DNA from: Colwellia sp.
GTDB lineage: Bacteria > Pseudomonadota > Gammaproteobacteria > Enterobacterales > Alteromonadaceae
Direction of reading: 5' to 3'
DNA length: 64,000 nucleotides
NCBI RefSeq assembly: GCF_013214175.1
Contig: NZ_JABSPA010000005.1
Coordinates: 1-64,000, forward strand
The notes below the pieces were generated by a model. The model was given only the letters and a program-made list of their open reading frames with translations, had not been told where the DNA came from and searched no databases. A program made the translations under genes and the position numbers. How positions within the stretch are numbered: position 1 is the first letter of the stretch; each line of letters begins with the position of its first letter. Below, piece by piece: positions 48,991 to 60,072 of this stretch.

Positions 48991-50598
48991 TTATATACTA
49001 AAATCTTGCGGTAAATTAGCAGTTAAATTAACAAGCGCGTTATTCCTGCCTCTTTCTTTAGCCTTATATAATGCTTCATCCGCGGCAGCAATAAGACTAC
49101 TGGGATCACTGCCCTTTTGCGGCACTATTGAACAATAACCAATACTAATAGTTATCACCGCCTCAACCTGGGAAAACTCATGTTTAATGTTTAACGCTTC
49201 AATCGACTTTAGACAACGATCAGCAATCAATTTAACGTCATGAGTATCAAGTAAAACAAATGCAAACTCTTCACCACCATACCTAGCAACCATATCAACA
49301 GCGCGATTGACTTGCTGCTTAAGACAAGCGCCAACCTTTCTCAAACACTCATCACCCGCTAAGTGACCATAGTTATCATTGTAGGCTTTGAAAAAATCAA
49401 TATCGATTAACAAAAAGGACACCGATGATTCTTGTCTGATAGCTCGCAACCACTCCCTATCTAAAAATTCATCCATAAAACGCCTATTGGCAATACCGGT
49501 CAAACCATCAATCCTAGAGAGCTTTTTTAAGCGCTTATTGGCTTCGTTCAGTTCATTAGTTTTTTCGATGACAATGCGTTGCACCAAATTAGCTCGCTTG
49601 GTAATACTGCGAATATAAGCCGTAATAAATAGGGTAAAGATGATACCGGCGCCAACAACAAATAAAGGTAAGACACTTCGTCTTACCGAAATATAGCTTT
49701 GTGTAGGTGAACCAATTAAGCTCCACTTACGTCCTAATATTTCAGGCAGTGCTTTCTTATAGATAATGTTTTTATCAACGGTAAAGCCTGTTGATGAACT
49801 ATGGCTATGGAGTAAATCAATATTATTCGGCTGGGTATCATCAACAACATCGATTTCTAAACCTAGCAATTCGTCATTTAATGTTGAACTAGCAAAAATA
49901 TCGGCAATACGATACACCCCCAGAATAAAGCCCTGTAGGTTTTGTTTGCGCTTAGCTAAGGTGCTTGGCTGGCCTTTATAGAGCGGCAAAAAGGCTAAAA
50001 AAGCTTTACTGCTGTTATTTTCTTGCACCAGGGTGATACTGGCAGTCGCTCGTGCCGTAGCACTATCGCGGGACTTTTCTAAAGTCTCTCGTCTGGTATC
50101 ACTTGAGGCCAAATCAAAACCAAAAGCAGCTTCATTACCTATTAAGGGCTCGACATAATAAACGGGAAAATATTCAGGCCTTTGTTGCGCCACAGCCATA
50201 TGGCCTTGTGCTTTACGCTCAGTGAATTCAAAATCTACAAAGTCCTTTCTTAACGCTGTCTCAAAAGTTTGCCTCTGCGCATGGGGCACACGGGGCACCC
50301 ATTCCAATGCTTGGATATCTTTATGGCGACTTAAGGTTTTTCTTGCTTGAATGGTAAATGTATGAAAATCAGGAATGTTGTCTTGGCTAAACAGTGTCGC
50401 TATTGTATATAAAGCTTCAATGTTGATTTCTATTTCTCGGGATAACGAGGCAGCGCGTTCATCAATATCTTTTTGGAACTCACTAATAATGGCTTTTTCT
50501 TCGGCATCATAAAGGAACCAGCCACTTAGCGTAGATAGTAAGATACCAGCAATCATGACAAAAATTTGCATTGCTGCATTGTTGACTTTTACAGCCAT
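48991..50598 (-). CDS. CHASE-domain diguanylate cyclase
   Basis: A 535-residue membrane sensor that makes cyclic di-GMP. There is a membrane segment at about 10-30, an extracytoplasmic CHASE domain (about 55-290, including LEWVPRVPHAQR and PVYYVEPLIGNEAAFGFDL), a second membrane segment (about 309-328), a short coiled coil and a GGDEF domain. The active site is GGEEF (441-445), preceded five residues earlier by RAVD (432-435), an intact product-inhibition I-site. Catalytic and feedback residues are complete, so it is predicted to be an active cyclase under external small-ligand control. Confidence 0.95.
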   Translation of the reverse strand: MAVKVNNAAMQIFVMIAGILLSTLSGWFLYDAEEKAIISEFQKDIDERAASLSREIEINIEALYTIATLFSQDNIPDFHTFTIQARKTLSRHKDIQALEWVPRVPHAQRQTFETALRKDFVDFEFTERKAQGHMAVAQQRPEYFPVYYVEPLIGNEAAFGFDLASSDTRRETLEKSRDSATARATASITLVQENNSSKAFLAFLPLYKGQPSTLAKRKQNLQGFILGVYRIADIFASSTLNDELLGLEIDVVDDTQPNNIDLLHSHSSSTGFTVDKNIIYKKALPEILGRKWSLIGSPTQSYISVRRSVLPLFVVGAGIIFTLFITAYIRSITKRANLVQRIVIEKTNELNEANKRLKKLSRIDGLTGIANRRFMDEFLDREWLRAIRQESSVSFLLIDIDFFKAYNDNYGHLAGDECLRKVGACLKQQVNRAVDMVARYGGEEFAFVLLDTHDVKLIADRCLKSIEALNIKHEFSQVEAVITISIGYCSIVPQKGSDPSSLIAAADEALYKAKERGRNNALVNLTANLPQDFSI

Positions 50599-51034
50599 TT
50601 AAAATCCTTAGTCAACTTCATCCCTAGCGCTATTTTTCACAATAATCAGCAACCATTATATTGGTAGCCTTAAAGGATATGTACTGTTTAGGGTAATTGC
50701 ACCCAAGAAGTGATATTTATTAGGGATATTAATAACATAATATGATTAGCACAAGAGGTATCTGGCAAAATCAGTACAATATAAAAGCATAAGCTAGAGC
50801 GATTAAGTCGCTTTTTTGAAAGTACAGATGATTTAATCCAAGGTAAAAAGCAAAGTGACTTATATAGCGTTTTGTCTTTAAATTATCCTGAGTGAGGAAA
50901 TATATACTCGATAGATAACTGCTTACTTGTTACAAAACTGTTACTACTTGTTGTTTACTCTCACCTATTTGCATTATATTGTTCACTGTAATGCTATTAG
51001 CTAGCTGCCTCCCGCAATACAAAAAGGAATTGTT
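50599..51034. other. Gap between the diguanylate cyclase and the ABC transporter operon
   Basis: 436 AT-rich bases. A small hairpin followed by six T (AGCGA at 50798-50802, TCGCT at 50808-50812) has the form of a plus-strand terminator, although no plus-strand gene precedes it. A possible operon promoter is TTGTTT (50951-50956), 17 bp, TTATAT (50974-50979), about 55 bases before the start codon. Nothing else stands out. Confidence 0.4.
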
Positions 51035-51703
51035 TTGTCCTTATTTATCCAATCGCTCAACCATCAGATCATCGATGGAGATAATCATCGCGATCTACTA
51101 GTCGATTTAAACTTATCCGTAGCTCCAGGTGAATGTGTAGCATTAATGGGCGATAGTGGTAGTGGTAAAACAACCTTGCTCAATTTAATAGCCGGTCTTG
51201 AGCCAATTCAGCAAGGTAAAGTTGCGGTAGCAGGTACCTCATTAACACAAGCCAGTGATAAACAACTTAGTCAGTTACGCAAACAACATATCGGTATTAT
51301 TTTCCAACAATTTAACTTACTGACTAGCTTATCAGTGCAAGATAATATTGAATTCAGCGCCAAACTCGCAGGTCGTTATGATGCTCAGCATGGTTTAGCC
51401 CTAGCAGAGCAACTGGGTATTAGCAGTTTATTAAAAAAGTATCCGGCAACCTTATCAGGGGGTGAAATGCAGCGAGTAGCCATAGCCCGCGCACTAAACA
51501 GTAGGCCAAAATTGTTGCTTGCCGATGAACCAACGGGTAACTTAGATGAAAAGAATAGCAGTCAGGTAGTAGAACAGTTAGTCAAACTGGCCAAATCTAA
51601 CAATACGGCACTACTTATGGTTACTCATAGCGCTGATGTGGCTGCGAGTATGGATAAGATCTACCGTTTACAAGACTCTTCTATCAGCTTAGTTAGCGGT
51701 TAA
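51035..51703 (+). CDS. ABC transporter ATP-binding protein (LolD/AttE-like)
   Basis: A 222-residue ATPase of the MacB/LolD class. Walker [11 protein letters not shown]-loop FQQFNLL, signature [15 protein letters not shown] and Walker [13 protein letters not shown] are all present. The TTG start at 51035 has AGGA six bases upstream. It is followed after one base by an FtsX-type permease and then an AttH-like lipoprotein. The arrangement matches the attEFGH-type transporters of proteobacteria, whose cargo is uncertain. Confidence 0.92.
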   Translation: MSLFIQSLNHQIIDGDNHRDLLVDLNLSVAPGECVALMGDSGSGKTTLLNLIAGLEPIQQGKVAVAGTSLTQASDKQLSQLRKQHIGIIFQQFNLLTSLSVQDNIEFSAKLAGRYDAQHGLALAEQLGISSLLKKYPATLSGGEMQRVAIARALNSRPKLLLADEPTGNLDEKNSSQVVEQLVKLAKSNNTALLMVTHSADVAASMDKIYRLQDSSISLVSG

Positions 51704-51704
51704 G

Positions 51705-54182
51705 TTGATGCAAAAAAATCCGAGCACAGCAAGAAATAGCGAGTTTTTCTTAGTATTAAAAGCGCACCTTGCTGAATACACAAACAAGCCGTTATTAAAC
51801 CTTGGTTTTATTTTAAGTTTGGCCATAGCCACCAGCACTTTACTCTGTATTCTGGTCTTAAATCATGCCAGTGAGCAACAGTACCAAGAAGCCAATAGCC
51901 GGTTAAAATCTCCAGTGAGCTTTTATATTGTTGCCGATGAAGGCGACAATATTTCTATCGATGACTTTAGCAAGTTAACAGCACAAGGCTTTCATCAACT
52001 TTCGCCAATTCACCTTTTTGGTAAGACCCTCGCATCCGGTAAACAAATAACCTTTAGAGCCATGGATATTCTGCCACTGGTATTGACTATGCCAGACAGT
52101 TTTATTACTGATCGCATTAACCTAAGCAGTGACTACGCAGAATCCCTTGGCTTAACGAATACTTTAACTGAGGCATTAACTGAAGATTCAACCCTTGATT
52201 TAGCAACAGCTATAAATAAAGTGAAGCAAGTTACATTAGCTGATGGGCAGTCACTAAAGGTTAACTACCACCAAATCAATGATTGGGGTAAAGTTGCCTT
52301 AATTGACTTACCGCTTGCTTGGCAACTTTTCCCTGATATTAAAGGCTTTAGTCATTTAATGGCTGGCGCTATTGGCGATGCTGAAAAAGCCAGGCTGGCA
52401 ACAGCCTTACCTGAACATTTATCCATACAAGAGGCCTGGTCACTAGAAGAGCGGGAAGGTTTTGCCGATGCTTTGCATTTAAATTTATCGGCACTGGCCA
52501 TTTTAGGTTTTATCGTCAGTTTATTTATCGCTTTTCAAGCCGCTAATCAAGCATGGCAAAAGCGTGGTGAGTTAGCGGCAAAGTTGCGCTTACTCGGCGT
52601 AGAGCTAACCAGCATACAAAAAGTTATGCTGTGTGAAGCTTTTGCCTTAACCTTGCTAGCCAGCATAATAGGTATTGCCATCGCTTTTGTTTTAGTCTCA
52701 ATATTGCTGCCGATATTAGGTATTACCTTAGAACAGCTTTATCAGCTAAGACAAACCGGACATTTTCAATGGCATTGGTTATATAGCTTGTGGGCATTTG
52801 TCATTTCTGGCGTCGCCGTTTTTTTGGCATTGTTAAAACAATTTAGAGTTATTAGCTCAGCAAAAATCGCACTAACAGCGCGCGATGTTCCTCAGCCATT
52901 TAACTATAAAGCAAGTGCTGCAATCGGTGTAACCTTGCTGACTATTTTCCTGCTGTGGCCGGATGTTTATGCACAAAATTCCTGGCATCAATTAATGATA
53001 AAATATGGCCTGCTGTTAATTGCCAGTGTCGCTTTATTACCTAATTTACTGAGCTACTTACTGAAAGGTATGAGTTATTTTACCCACTCATTTCGGCTCA
53101 AGTTTGTTGTTAAAGACGCTCGCCAGCAGGTGGGTAGACGTTATTTACCCTTAGCTGCATTTTACCTAGCACTCACCGCCAGCATTTCCGCTGCGCTTAT
53201 GGTCAACAGTTTTGAAAAATCGTTCACCGCCTATTTAGATCAGCTACTGAGTTCTGACATTTTTATCAGTTTTAATCCCAAGCAAAAAAACAAGGTGGAG
53301 GACTGGCTTAAACAGCAAGACAATATTGATGAATATGTGGTCTTCAAACAGACGACCGCCAAATACGGTGATGATACCCTGGCAGTGCACGCACTTATAT
53401 CAGTAAAACAACAAAACAGTTTATTGTTTAAAGCAAAGTCATCTAAGCAAAAGCCTACTGGGCAATTTACTTGTTATATCAACGAGCAACTATCGTTGAA
53501 AAAAGGCTTAGTTCTAGAGCAACAATTCTCCATAAAACAAGGCTCGCAAACACTCACTTGTACCATAACAGCTATTTTTTATGACTATGGCAATCAAGGC
53601 TACTCGGTCAAAATACCGTTAAAAGCAAGAAAAGTGCCTCTTTCAGGCTGGCGAGAACGTGGCTTTGGTGTCTACTTTAATGGCATTAACAAGTTAACTA
53701 TACCCGCGATAGCTGAACAGCTAGGTATTGATGACCAGCAGATATTTATACCTGAACAAATCAAAGCTATGGCACTAGCAATCTTTAAGCAAACCTTTGT
53801 ACTCACTCAGGCCATTGCTTTTGTTTTACTGATTATTGCTTGCTTTGGCCTATTTTTATCCGCTAATAATTTAGAATTGGCACGCAAACCAGATTTACAG
53901 ACCTTAAGTAGCTTAGGTTATAGCCGTATGGAACTGTTTAGTCACATGTTAATACAGTGGTTATTGTTAGCTTTTGGTGTGCTGTTACTGAGTTGGCCGG
54001 TAGCTGGTGTACTGGCTAAAGCCTTGGTAGCAAAAGTGCTGCCCGCATCATTTGGCTGGTCAATGCCGTTAGTATTAGATATCGCGCCATTTGTCATCAC
54101 TAGCTTTACTGGGCTCATCATATTAATACCTGCATTAGCTATTCCCTTATATAAGATCAATGTGAGGGCAAGTTTGTCATGA
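51705..54182 (+). CDS. FtsX-family ABC transporter permease
   Basis: An 825-residue permease with two FtsX/MacB-core modules in one chain, giving about ten membrane segments (first at about 33-55, a cluster from about 260 to 450, and the last three after about 705), with large extracytoplasmic domains between. This is the fused form of AttF plus AttG, like YbbP. Its last four bases (ATGA) overlap the start of the next gene. It probably works as a mechanotransmitter for lipid or lipoprotein movement rather than import. Confidence 0.9.
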   Translation: MMQKNPSTARNSEFFLVLKAHLAEYTNKPLLNLGFILSLAIATSTLLCILVLNHASEQQYQEANSRLKSPVSFYIVADEGDNISIDDFSKLTAQGFHQLSPIHLFGKTLASGKQITFRAMDILPLVLTMPDSFITDRINLSSDYAESLGLTNTLTEALTEDSTLDLATAINKVKQVTLADGQSLKVNYHQINDWGKVALIDLPLAWQLFPDIKGFSHLMAGAIGDAEKARLATALPEHLSIQEAWSLEEREGFADALHLNLSALAILGFIVSLFIAFQAANQAWQKRGELAAKLRLLGVELTSIQKVMLCEAFALTLLASIIGIAIAFVLVSILLPILGITLEQLYQLRQTGHFQWHWLYSLWAFVISGVAVFLALLKQFRVISSAKIALTARDVPQPFNYKASAAIGVTLLTIFLLWPDVYAQNSWHQLMIKYGLLLIASVALLPNLLSYLLKGMSYFTHSFRLKFVVKDARQQVGRRYLPLAAFYLALTASISAALMVNSFEKSFTAYLDQLLSSDIFISFNPKQKNKVEDWLKQQDNIDEYVVFKQTTAKYGDDTLAVHALISVKQQNSLLFKAKSSKQKPTGQFTCYINEQLSLKKGLVLEQQFSIKQGSQTLTCTITAIFYDYGNQGYSVKIPLKARKVPLSGWRERGFGVYFNGINKLTIPAIAEQLGIDDQQIFIPEQIKAMALAIFKQTFVLTQAIAFVLLIIACFGLFLSANNLELARKPDLQTLSSLGYSRMELFSHMLIQWLLLAFGVLLLSWPVAGVLAKALVAKVLPASFGWSMPLVLDIAPFVITSFTGLIILIPALAIPLYKINVRASLS

Positions 54183-55351
54183 CAAATTTATGCTTAAGGC
54201 ATTGCTTGAGACATTATTTAAAACATTGCCTAACACCGCTATTGATCTTGCTCGCCTGTACGCTACTTATTACTGGCTGTAGTGAAGATGCGGATAAAAA
54301 ACGCCAGCCGCTAAAACTTCTTACCGATGCTGACGGACAATATGTTAGTCCATCACGAGATAATCAGATAATTTTTCCACACGCCCATGCACCACAAAAA
54401 GCTTATCGCCAAGAGTGGTGGTATCTAACCGCTACTTTAACAACTGAAGATGGCCAGTCATTATCGAGCCAATGGACCCTCTTTCGCCGTGCGGTTGGCG
54501 ATAAACACTGGTACTTTGCTCATGCCGCTTTAGCAGATGCACAAAGCCATAACACAGCTTATAGAAATGGCCGCGAAGAGCTCGGCAACGTCAACATAAC
54601 CACTGAGCCCTTTAATGCCACAATTGATGACTGGCAATGGCAATCGACATCTACTTTACTACCAGCACGCCTAGTTTATGGCTCAGCTGTGGGTTCAATA
54701 CCGAGTGAAGCAGATACCTTAATAAAGAAAACGGCAGTGGTGACTGCAGCAAAAAATGATTGGCAGGTAGAATTAAAGCTCTCAACTAAACAAGACTATT
54801 TTCTGCAGGGCGAAAAGGGCTTTAGCCTTAAGCACCCTAGTTTAAATATCGCCAGCCATTATTATTCTCAGCCCTTTATTGAAGTGACAGGCAAGGTCTA
54901 TTGGCAAGGTAAGTGGCAAAAAGTGACTGGTCAAGCTTGGTTCGATCGCGAATGGGCTTCACAAATGTTAGGACAAGACCAACAAGGTTGGGACTGGTTT
55001 TCTCTGCGCTTAAATGAGAGCACTGCTCTGATGGTTTTTCGTGTTCGCTCAGACAGCGAAGATTACTTCTATGGCAGCATAATGGCACGCAATGGCGAGA
55101 TTCGTAGCATAACATCAAACGAGATCTCCCTAATCAGTAACAACGATAACCATAACTCCAGCAGTGACTCACCCTATCCGCAATCATTTTCATTAGTTAT
55201 TGCTAAAGAAAATATAGATATAAGCGTACAAGTAATTAATGAGCAACAAATAATGCGCTTTGGTATTGAGTACTTTGAAGGTATGGTGACTTTTAGTGGT
55301 AGTCATCAAGGCAAAGGTTTTGTCGAAATGACCGGTTATAGTGATAAGTAA
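54179..55351 (+). CDS. AttH-like secreted lipoprotein (lipocalin-type hydrolase family)
   Basis: A 390-residue protein with a lipoprotein signal (LLITGC, Cys34) and then the AttH/CrtC-type tandem lipocalin fold. Recognisable parts are YRQEWWYLTATLTTEDG, SSQWTLFRRA, FAHAALADA and the second-domain motif AWFDREWASQML, with QGWDWFSLRLN. The family includes carotenoid 1,2-hydratases, but here the transporter context points to a lipid-handling envelope protein. It is translationally coupled to the permease. Confidence 0.85.
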   Translation: MTNLCLRHCLRHYLKHCLTPLLILLACTLLITGCSEDADKKRQPLKLLTDADGQYVSPSRDNQIIFPHAHAPQKAYRQEWWYLTATLTTEDGQSLSSQWTLFRRAVGDKHWYFAHAALADAQSHNTAYRNGREELGNVNITTEPFNATIDDWQWQSTSTLLPARLVYGSAVGSIPSEADTLIKKTAVVTAAKNDWQVELKLSTKQDYFLQGEKGFSLKHPSLNIASHYYSQPFIEVTGKVYWQGKWQKVTGQAWFDREWASQMLGQDQQGWDWFSLRLNESTALMVFRVRSDSEDYFYGSIMARNGEIRSITSNEISLISNNDNHNSSSDSPYPQSFSLVIAKENIDISVQVINEQQIMRFGIEYFEGMVTFSGSHQGKGFVEMTGYSDK

Positions 55352-55434
55352 CCAGCAGTTAAAGGCTGTTGTTGTTTGTGTATAGATAACACGATAAAAT
55401 AATTAACAATTATTCCAAACAGCCATTCCTGCCC

Positions 55435-55827
55435 ATGACTATATCAACTGAACAACTCAACACTATCGAAAAATATGATGATGAAAAGCGTTTAAGCTAT
55501 TTATTACAGCAAGTTGTTAGTAATAAAAGAATTTGGATTTTAGCTGATGAACATGGCTGTATGATGCTCAATACTGACGATGAAGATTGTGTACCAGTAT
55601 GGCCTAATGAAGAGTTTGCTCAGCGTTGGGCAACAGGTGAGTGGCAAGCATGTAAGCCTCAGGAAATATCCTTGGCTAAATGGTACAGTCGTTGGAGCAT
55701 GGGCCTAACCGATGATGAACTAGCTTTAGTGGTTTTCCCTAATCAAGATAACCAAGGCTTAGTGCTATTTCCTGAAGAATTTGAACAAGCACTACTCAAA
55801 GAAACTAAAAAGCAAAATCGAAAGTAG
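55435..55827 (+). CDS. DUF2750 protein
   Basis: A 130-residue cytoplasmic protein of the DUF2750 type. The pattern of short conserved segments is VWPNEEFAQRWATGEW near residues 58-73 and LVVFPNQDNQGLVLFPEEFE near 103-122. The family has no assigned role. It ends one base before the following GNAT gene, which shows they form a pair. Confidence 0.8.
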   Translation: MTISTEQLNTIEKYDDEKRLSYLLQQVVSNKRIWILADEHGCMMLNTDDEDCVPVWPNEEFAQRWATGEWQACKPQEISLAKWYSRWSMGLTDDELALVVFPNQDNQGLVLFPEEFEQALLKETKKQNRK

Positions 55828-55828
55828 C

Positions 55829-56287
55829 ATGGATATACGCATCGGTGCACTAACTCATCCCGCAGTCATAGCCTTGTTAGAAGAACATCATCAAGATATG
55901 TTGCACCATTCGCCGCCTGAAAGTGTGCATGCCTTGGATTTAGCAGCATTGTCCCATGCAGACATCACCTTTTGGGCTGTGTGGAAAAATAATGAATTAG
56001 CCGGCTGCGGTGCTTTAAAAGAGCTAGATAACAGCCAGGGCGAAATAAAATCCATGCGCACCGCTAAAAGCTTTTTACGCCAGGGCGTTGCTAAGTTACT
56101 AGTGGAGCATATGATCGACCAAGCAAGTAGTCGTGGTTACCAAAAGCTCAGTTTAGAAACCGGTACCATGGAGGCATTCCTTCCCGCTAAAAAACTCTAT
56201 CGACAACTTGGCTTTGAAATTTGCCCGCCCTTTGCTGATTATCAAGAAGATCCTTACAGCACCTTTATGACTAAGAATATTAGCTAA
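55829..56287 (+). CDS. GNAT family N-acetyltransferase
   Basis: A 152-residue acetyltransferase of the GNAT fold. The acetyl-CoA pyrophosphate-binding stretch is RTAKSFLRQGVAKLLVEHM, and LSLETGTMEAFLPAKKLYRQLGF completes the core. It resembles the putative YafP/PhnO-type group of small acetyltransferases; the acceptor is unknown. I start it at the ATG at 55829, directly after the DUF2750 stop; a longer frame beginning at 55781 overlaps that gene. Confidence 0.87.
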   Translation: MDIRIGALTHPAVIALLEEHHQDMLHHSPPESVHALDLAALSHADITFWAVWKNNELAGCGALKELDNSQGEIKSMRTAKSFLRQGVAKLLVEHMIDQASSRGYQKLSLETGTMEAFLPAKKLYRQLGFEICPPFADYQEDPYSTFMTKNIS

Positions 56288-56324
56288 GCGAGTATTCACG
56301 CTGCACAAGCCGAATATATTCAAT

Positions 56325-56363
56325 AAAAAGGCCACTTAGTAACGAGTTACTAAGTGGCCTTTT
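56325..56363. terminator. Bidirectional terminator between GNAT and fghA
   Basis: A perfect stem of about 18 bp (AAAAGGCCACTTAGTAAC and its complement) with a 2-base loop has T runs on both strands. It serves the plus-strand GNAT gene and the minus-strand fghA. Confidence 0.92.
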
Positions 56364-56410
56364 TGTGTCTGCTATCCCATGCTAGAAAGCTTTGATTTTA
56401 AGTTGTCATG

Positions 56411-57283
56411 CTAGGCTGTGAGCAAGTGCTCATAGTGAAAGCGTAAATGCTGTTCAATAAAGCTGCTAATAAAGTAATAGCTATGGTCATAACCTTCATG
56501 ACGATTAAGCTCAAGCGGGTAGCCATTGCTCTTTGCCGCCAACACCAAAGTATCTGGCTTTAACTGCTGTTCAAGAAAGTTATCTGCTTCGCCTTGATCC
56601 ACTCTCGCCGGCACAAATTGCTTAACATTTCGCATTAATTCGCTAGCATCATGTTCACGCCAGCTTTCTTTATCATCCCCCAGATAAGCACTAAAGGCTT
56701 TTTGTCCCCAAGGGCAATTGATTGGATTACTAATAGGACTAAAAGCTGATACCGAACTATAACGCTGAGGATTTTTCATCGCGATAGTTAAAGCGCCATG
56801 TCCACCCATAGAATGACCAGCGATAGCACGTTTATTACTTACCGGAAAAGTTGCTTCAATTAGTGCTGGTAACTCATCAACGATATAATCATACATTTGA
56901 TAATGACGATTCCATGGCGCTTGGCTAGCATTAAGGTAAAAACCTGCCCCTTGCCCTAGATCATAGCCGTCATCATCGGCAACCCCTTCCCCGCGAGGGC
57001 TAGTATCAGGAGCAACAATAGCGATACCTAACTCAGCGGCAATTCGTTGTATGCCAGATTTTTGCATGACATTTTCATCGGTACAAGTGAGTCCTGATAA
57101 CCAATAAAGCACCGGCACTTTATGGCTACTGGATGCTTGTGGTGGTAAATAAATAGCAAAACGCATACTGCAATTTAAGCTTTTGGCTTGATGACTATAT
57201 TGTTTATGCCATCCGCCAAACATCTTATTAGTACTTAGACATTCTATCGTCATAACTTTTCCTTCTATACCCTGTGCACCCAA
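56411..57283 (-). CDS. fghA: S-formylglutathione hydrolase
   Basis: Esterase that splits S-formylglutathione into formate and glutathione, the second step of glutathione-linked formaldehyde oxidation. The 290-residue protein has the nucleophile elbow GHSMGGHGA, the oxyanion region LYWLSGLTCTDENVM and a C-terminal YDHSYYFI with the catalytic His. It is 191 bases downstream of frmA, so both steps of the pathway are adjacent. The first eight residues are not conserved; the ATG at residue 11 (MTIECLSTN) is also possible. Confidence 0.95.
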   Translation of the reverse strand: MGAQGIEGKVMTIECLSTNKMFGGWHKQYSHQAKSLNCSMRFAIYLPPQASSSHKVPVLYWLSGLTCTDENVMQKSGIQRIAAELGIAIVAPDTSPRGEGVADDDGYDLGQGAGFYLNASQAPWNRHYQMYDYIVDELPALIEATFPVSNKRAIAGHSMGGHGALTIAMKNPQRYSSVSAFSPISNPINCPWGQKAFSAYLGDDKESWREHDASELMRNVKQFVPARVDQGEADNFLEQQLKPDTLVLAAKSNGYPLELNRHEGYDHSYYFISSFIEQHLRFHYEHLLTA

Positions 57284-57474
57284 CTCGTAATGATAAAATA
57301 CTCAAGATGAACAGAATATAATTTCAATTGAGAGCGGTTTTAGGCATTGCCGCCATTATTACGCAAAAACGCTGTGAATATGTCCATATAAGCTTTGCTT
57401 ATTCATCCATGAATAAGAAATTTTGTTTTATAAGGCAGCTGCATGCCTAATATTAATGTTATCGATAGCTTAGG
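57284..57474. other. Structured gap between fghA and frmA
   Basis: 191 bases with a perfect 9-bp hairpin (57398-57406 with 57409-57417, 2-base loop) nested inside imperfect inverted repeats (TTAGGCATTGCCGCC near 57340 against GGCAGCTGCATGCCTAA near 57434-57450). There is no U run after the hairpin, so it is not a normal terminator. It may be a decayed small mobile element or an mRNA processing/stability structure. Confidence 0.45.
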
Positions 57475-58936
<1,462 letters not shown>

Positions 58937-59134
58937 GTAAGTATGGCTATCAAGTGTAGTCTATTGCTAAAAAGCTAAAGCTAACAACAAGCTTATCTGC
59001 TAATAAGGTTTAACTAACGTTTAACTAACACTAAATAATTATAGCCAAGTAAAGTATGAGGGCTATTATATTTGTTTCTATAAAAATGATAATATCCTAT
59101 TTTAACAAATCACTTTTACATATAGGTAACAATC

Positions 59135-60001
59135 ATGAATTGGCAAGGTATCAGTGAATTCGTTTATGTCGCAGAAGCGGAAAGCTTTACCTTAGCGGCT
59201 AAGAAATTAGCCATATCAACCGCACAAGTCAGCCGCCAGATCACCGCCCTAGAAAACCGCCTGAAAGTTAAATTGTTATATCGCACTACTCGCAAAGTAT
59301 CACTGACCCAAGAAGGCACATTATTTTATCAACATTGCCGAGCCGTTCTCGACGGACTAGAGCAAGCTGAAACAGCAATAACCAACTTACAATCCACTCC
59401 GCAAGGCAAGATAAAAATCACTGCATCAGTGACTTATGGCGAACAACAAGTACTACCGCTAATAAATGATTTTATTTTGCAACATCCCGATATTCAGGTA
59501 ATGGCAAAGTTAACTAACCAAAAAATTGATTTAGTTGATGAAGGTTACGACCTCGCTATTCGACTAGGCAAACTTAATGACTCGACTTTAATGGCCAAGA
59601 AGTTAGCCAAGCGGACTAATTATGTCTGTGCGGCACCTGCTTATATCAGTAAACACGGCACTCCCCATGCTCTTTCTGAATTGAAGCAACATAATTGTCT
59701 ATTAGGCACCTTGGATTACTGGCGCTTTCGAGAGAATAACAAGGAGAAAAATATCCGCGTCAGTGGCAGTCTCCGCTTCAACTCGGGTTATGGCTTAGTT
59801 GATGCCGCATTAAAAGGTATTGGTATGGTGCAATTACCCGATTACTATGTGAAAGAGCATATAGAACAAGGCCGATTAATCACCTTACTTGACCATTACC
59901 GCGAGCCTGATGAAGGTATTTGGGCTGTTTATCCTCATAATAGACAACTGTCAGCCAAAATTAGATTGCTCGTTGATTACCTTGCTAAGCACCTAGCCTA
60001 A
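59135..60001 (+). CDS. LysR family transcriptional regulator
   Basis: A 288-residue LysR regulator with an N-terminal winged helix (FVYVAEAESFTLAAKKLAIS, about residues 10-29) and a type-2 periplasmic-binding-like effector domain (from about 90). It is divergent from frmA, the usual position for a regulator of the adjacent gene. The intergenic region is about 490 bases and contains the MITE, so the promoter layout is unusual. An aldehyde or formaldehyde signal is inferred only from position. Confidence 0.9.
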   Translation: MNWQGISEFVYVAEAESFTLAAKKLAISTAQVSRQITALENRLKVKLLYRTTRKVSLTQEGTLFYQHCRAVLDGLEQAETAITNLQSTPQGKIKITASVTYGEQQVLPLINDFILQHPDIQVMAKLTNQKIDLVDEGYDLAIRLGKLNDSTLMAKKLAKRTNYVCAAPAYISKHGTPHALSELKQHNCLLGTLDYWRFRENNKEKNIRVSGSLRFNSGYGLVDAALKGIGMVQLPDYYVKEHIEQGRLITLLDHYREPDEGIWAVYPHNRQLSAKIRLLVDYLAKHLA

Positions 60002-60072
60002 CGGCCAAATCTAAATGCTAGCCTTCAGCTATACTAGGAAAGTAATTGGGCGTCCAAGGCTAGGAGAAAAAT

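Noticed and set aside
54179-55351. AttH-like protein as a carotenoid hydratase
   Set aside because: There is no carotenoid gene nearby, and the lipobox plus the ABC transporter context favour an envelope role.
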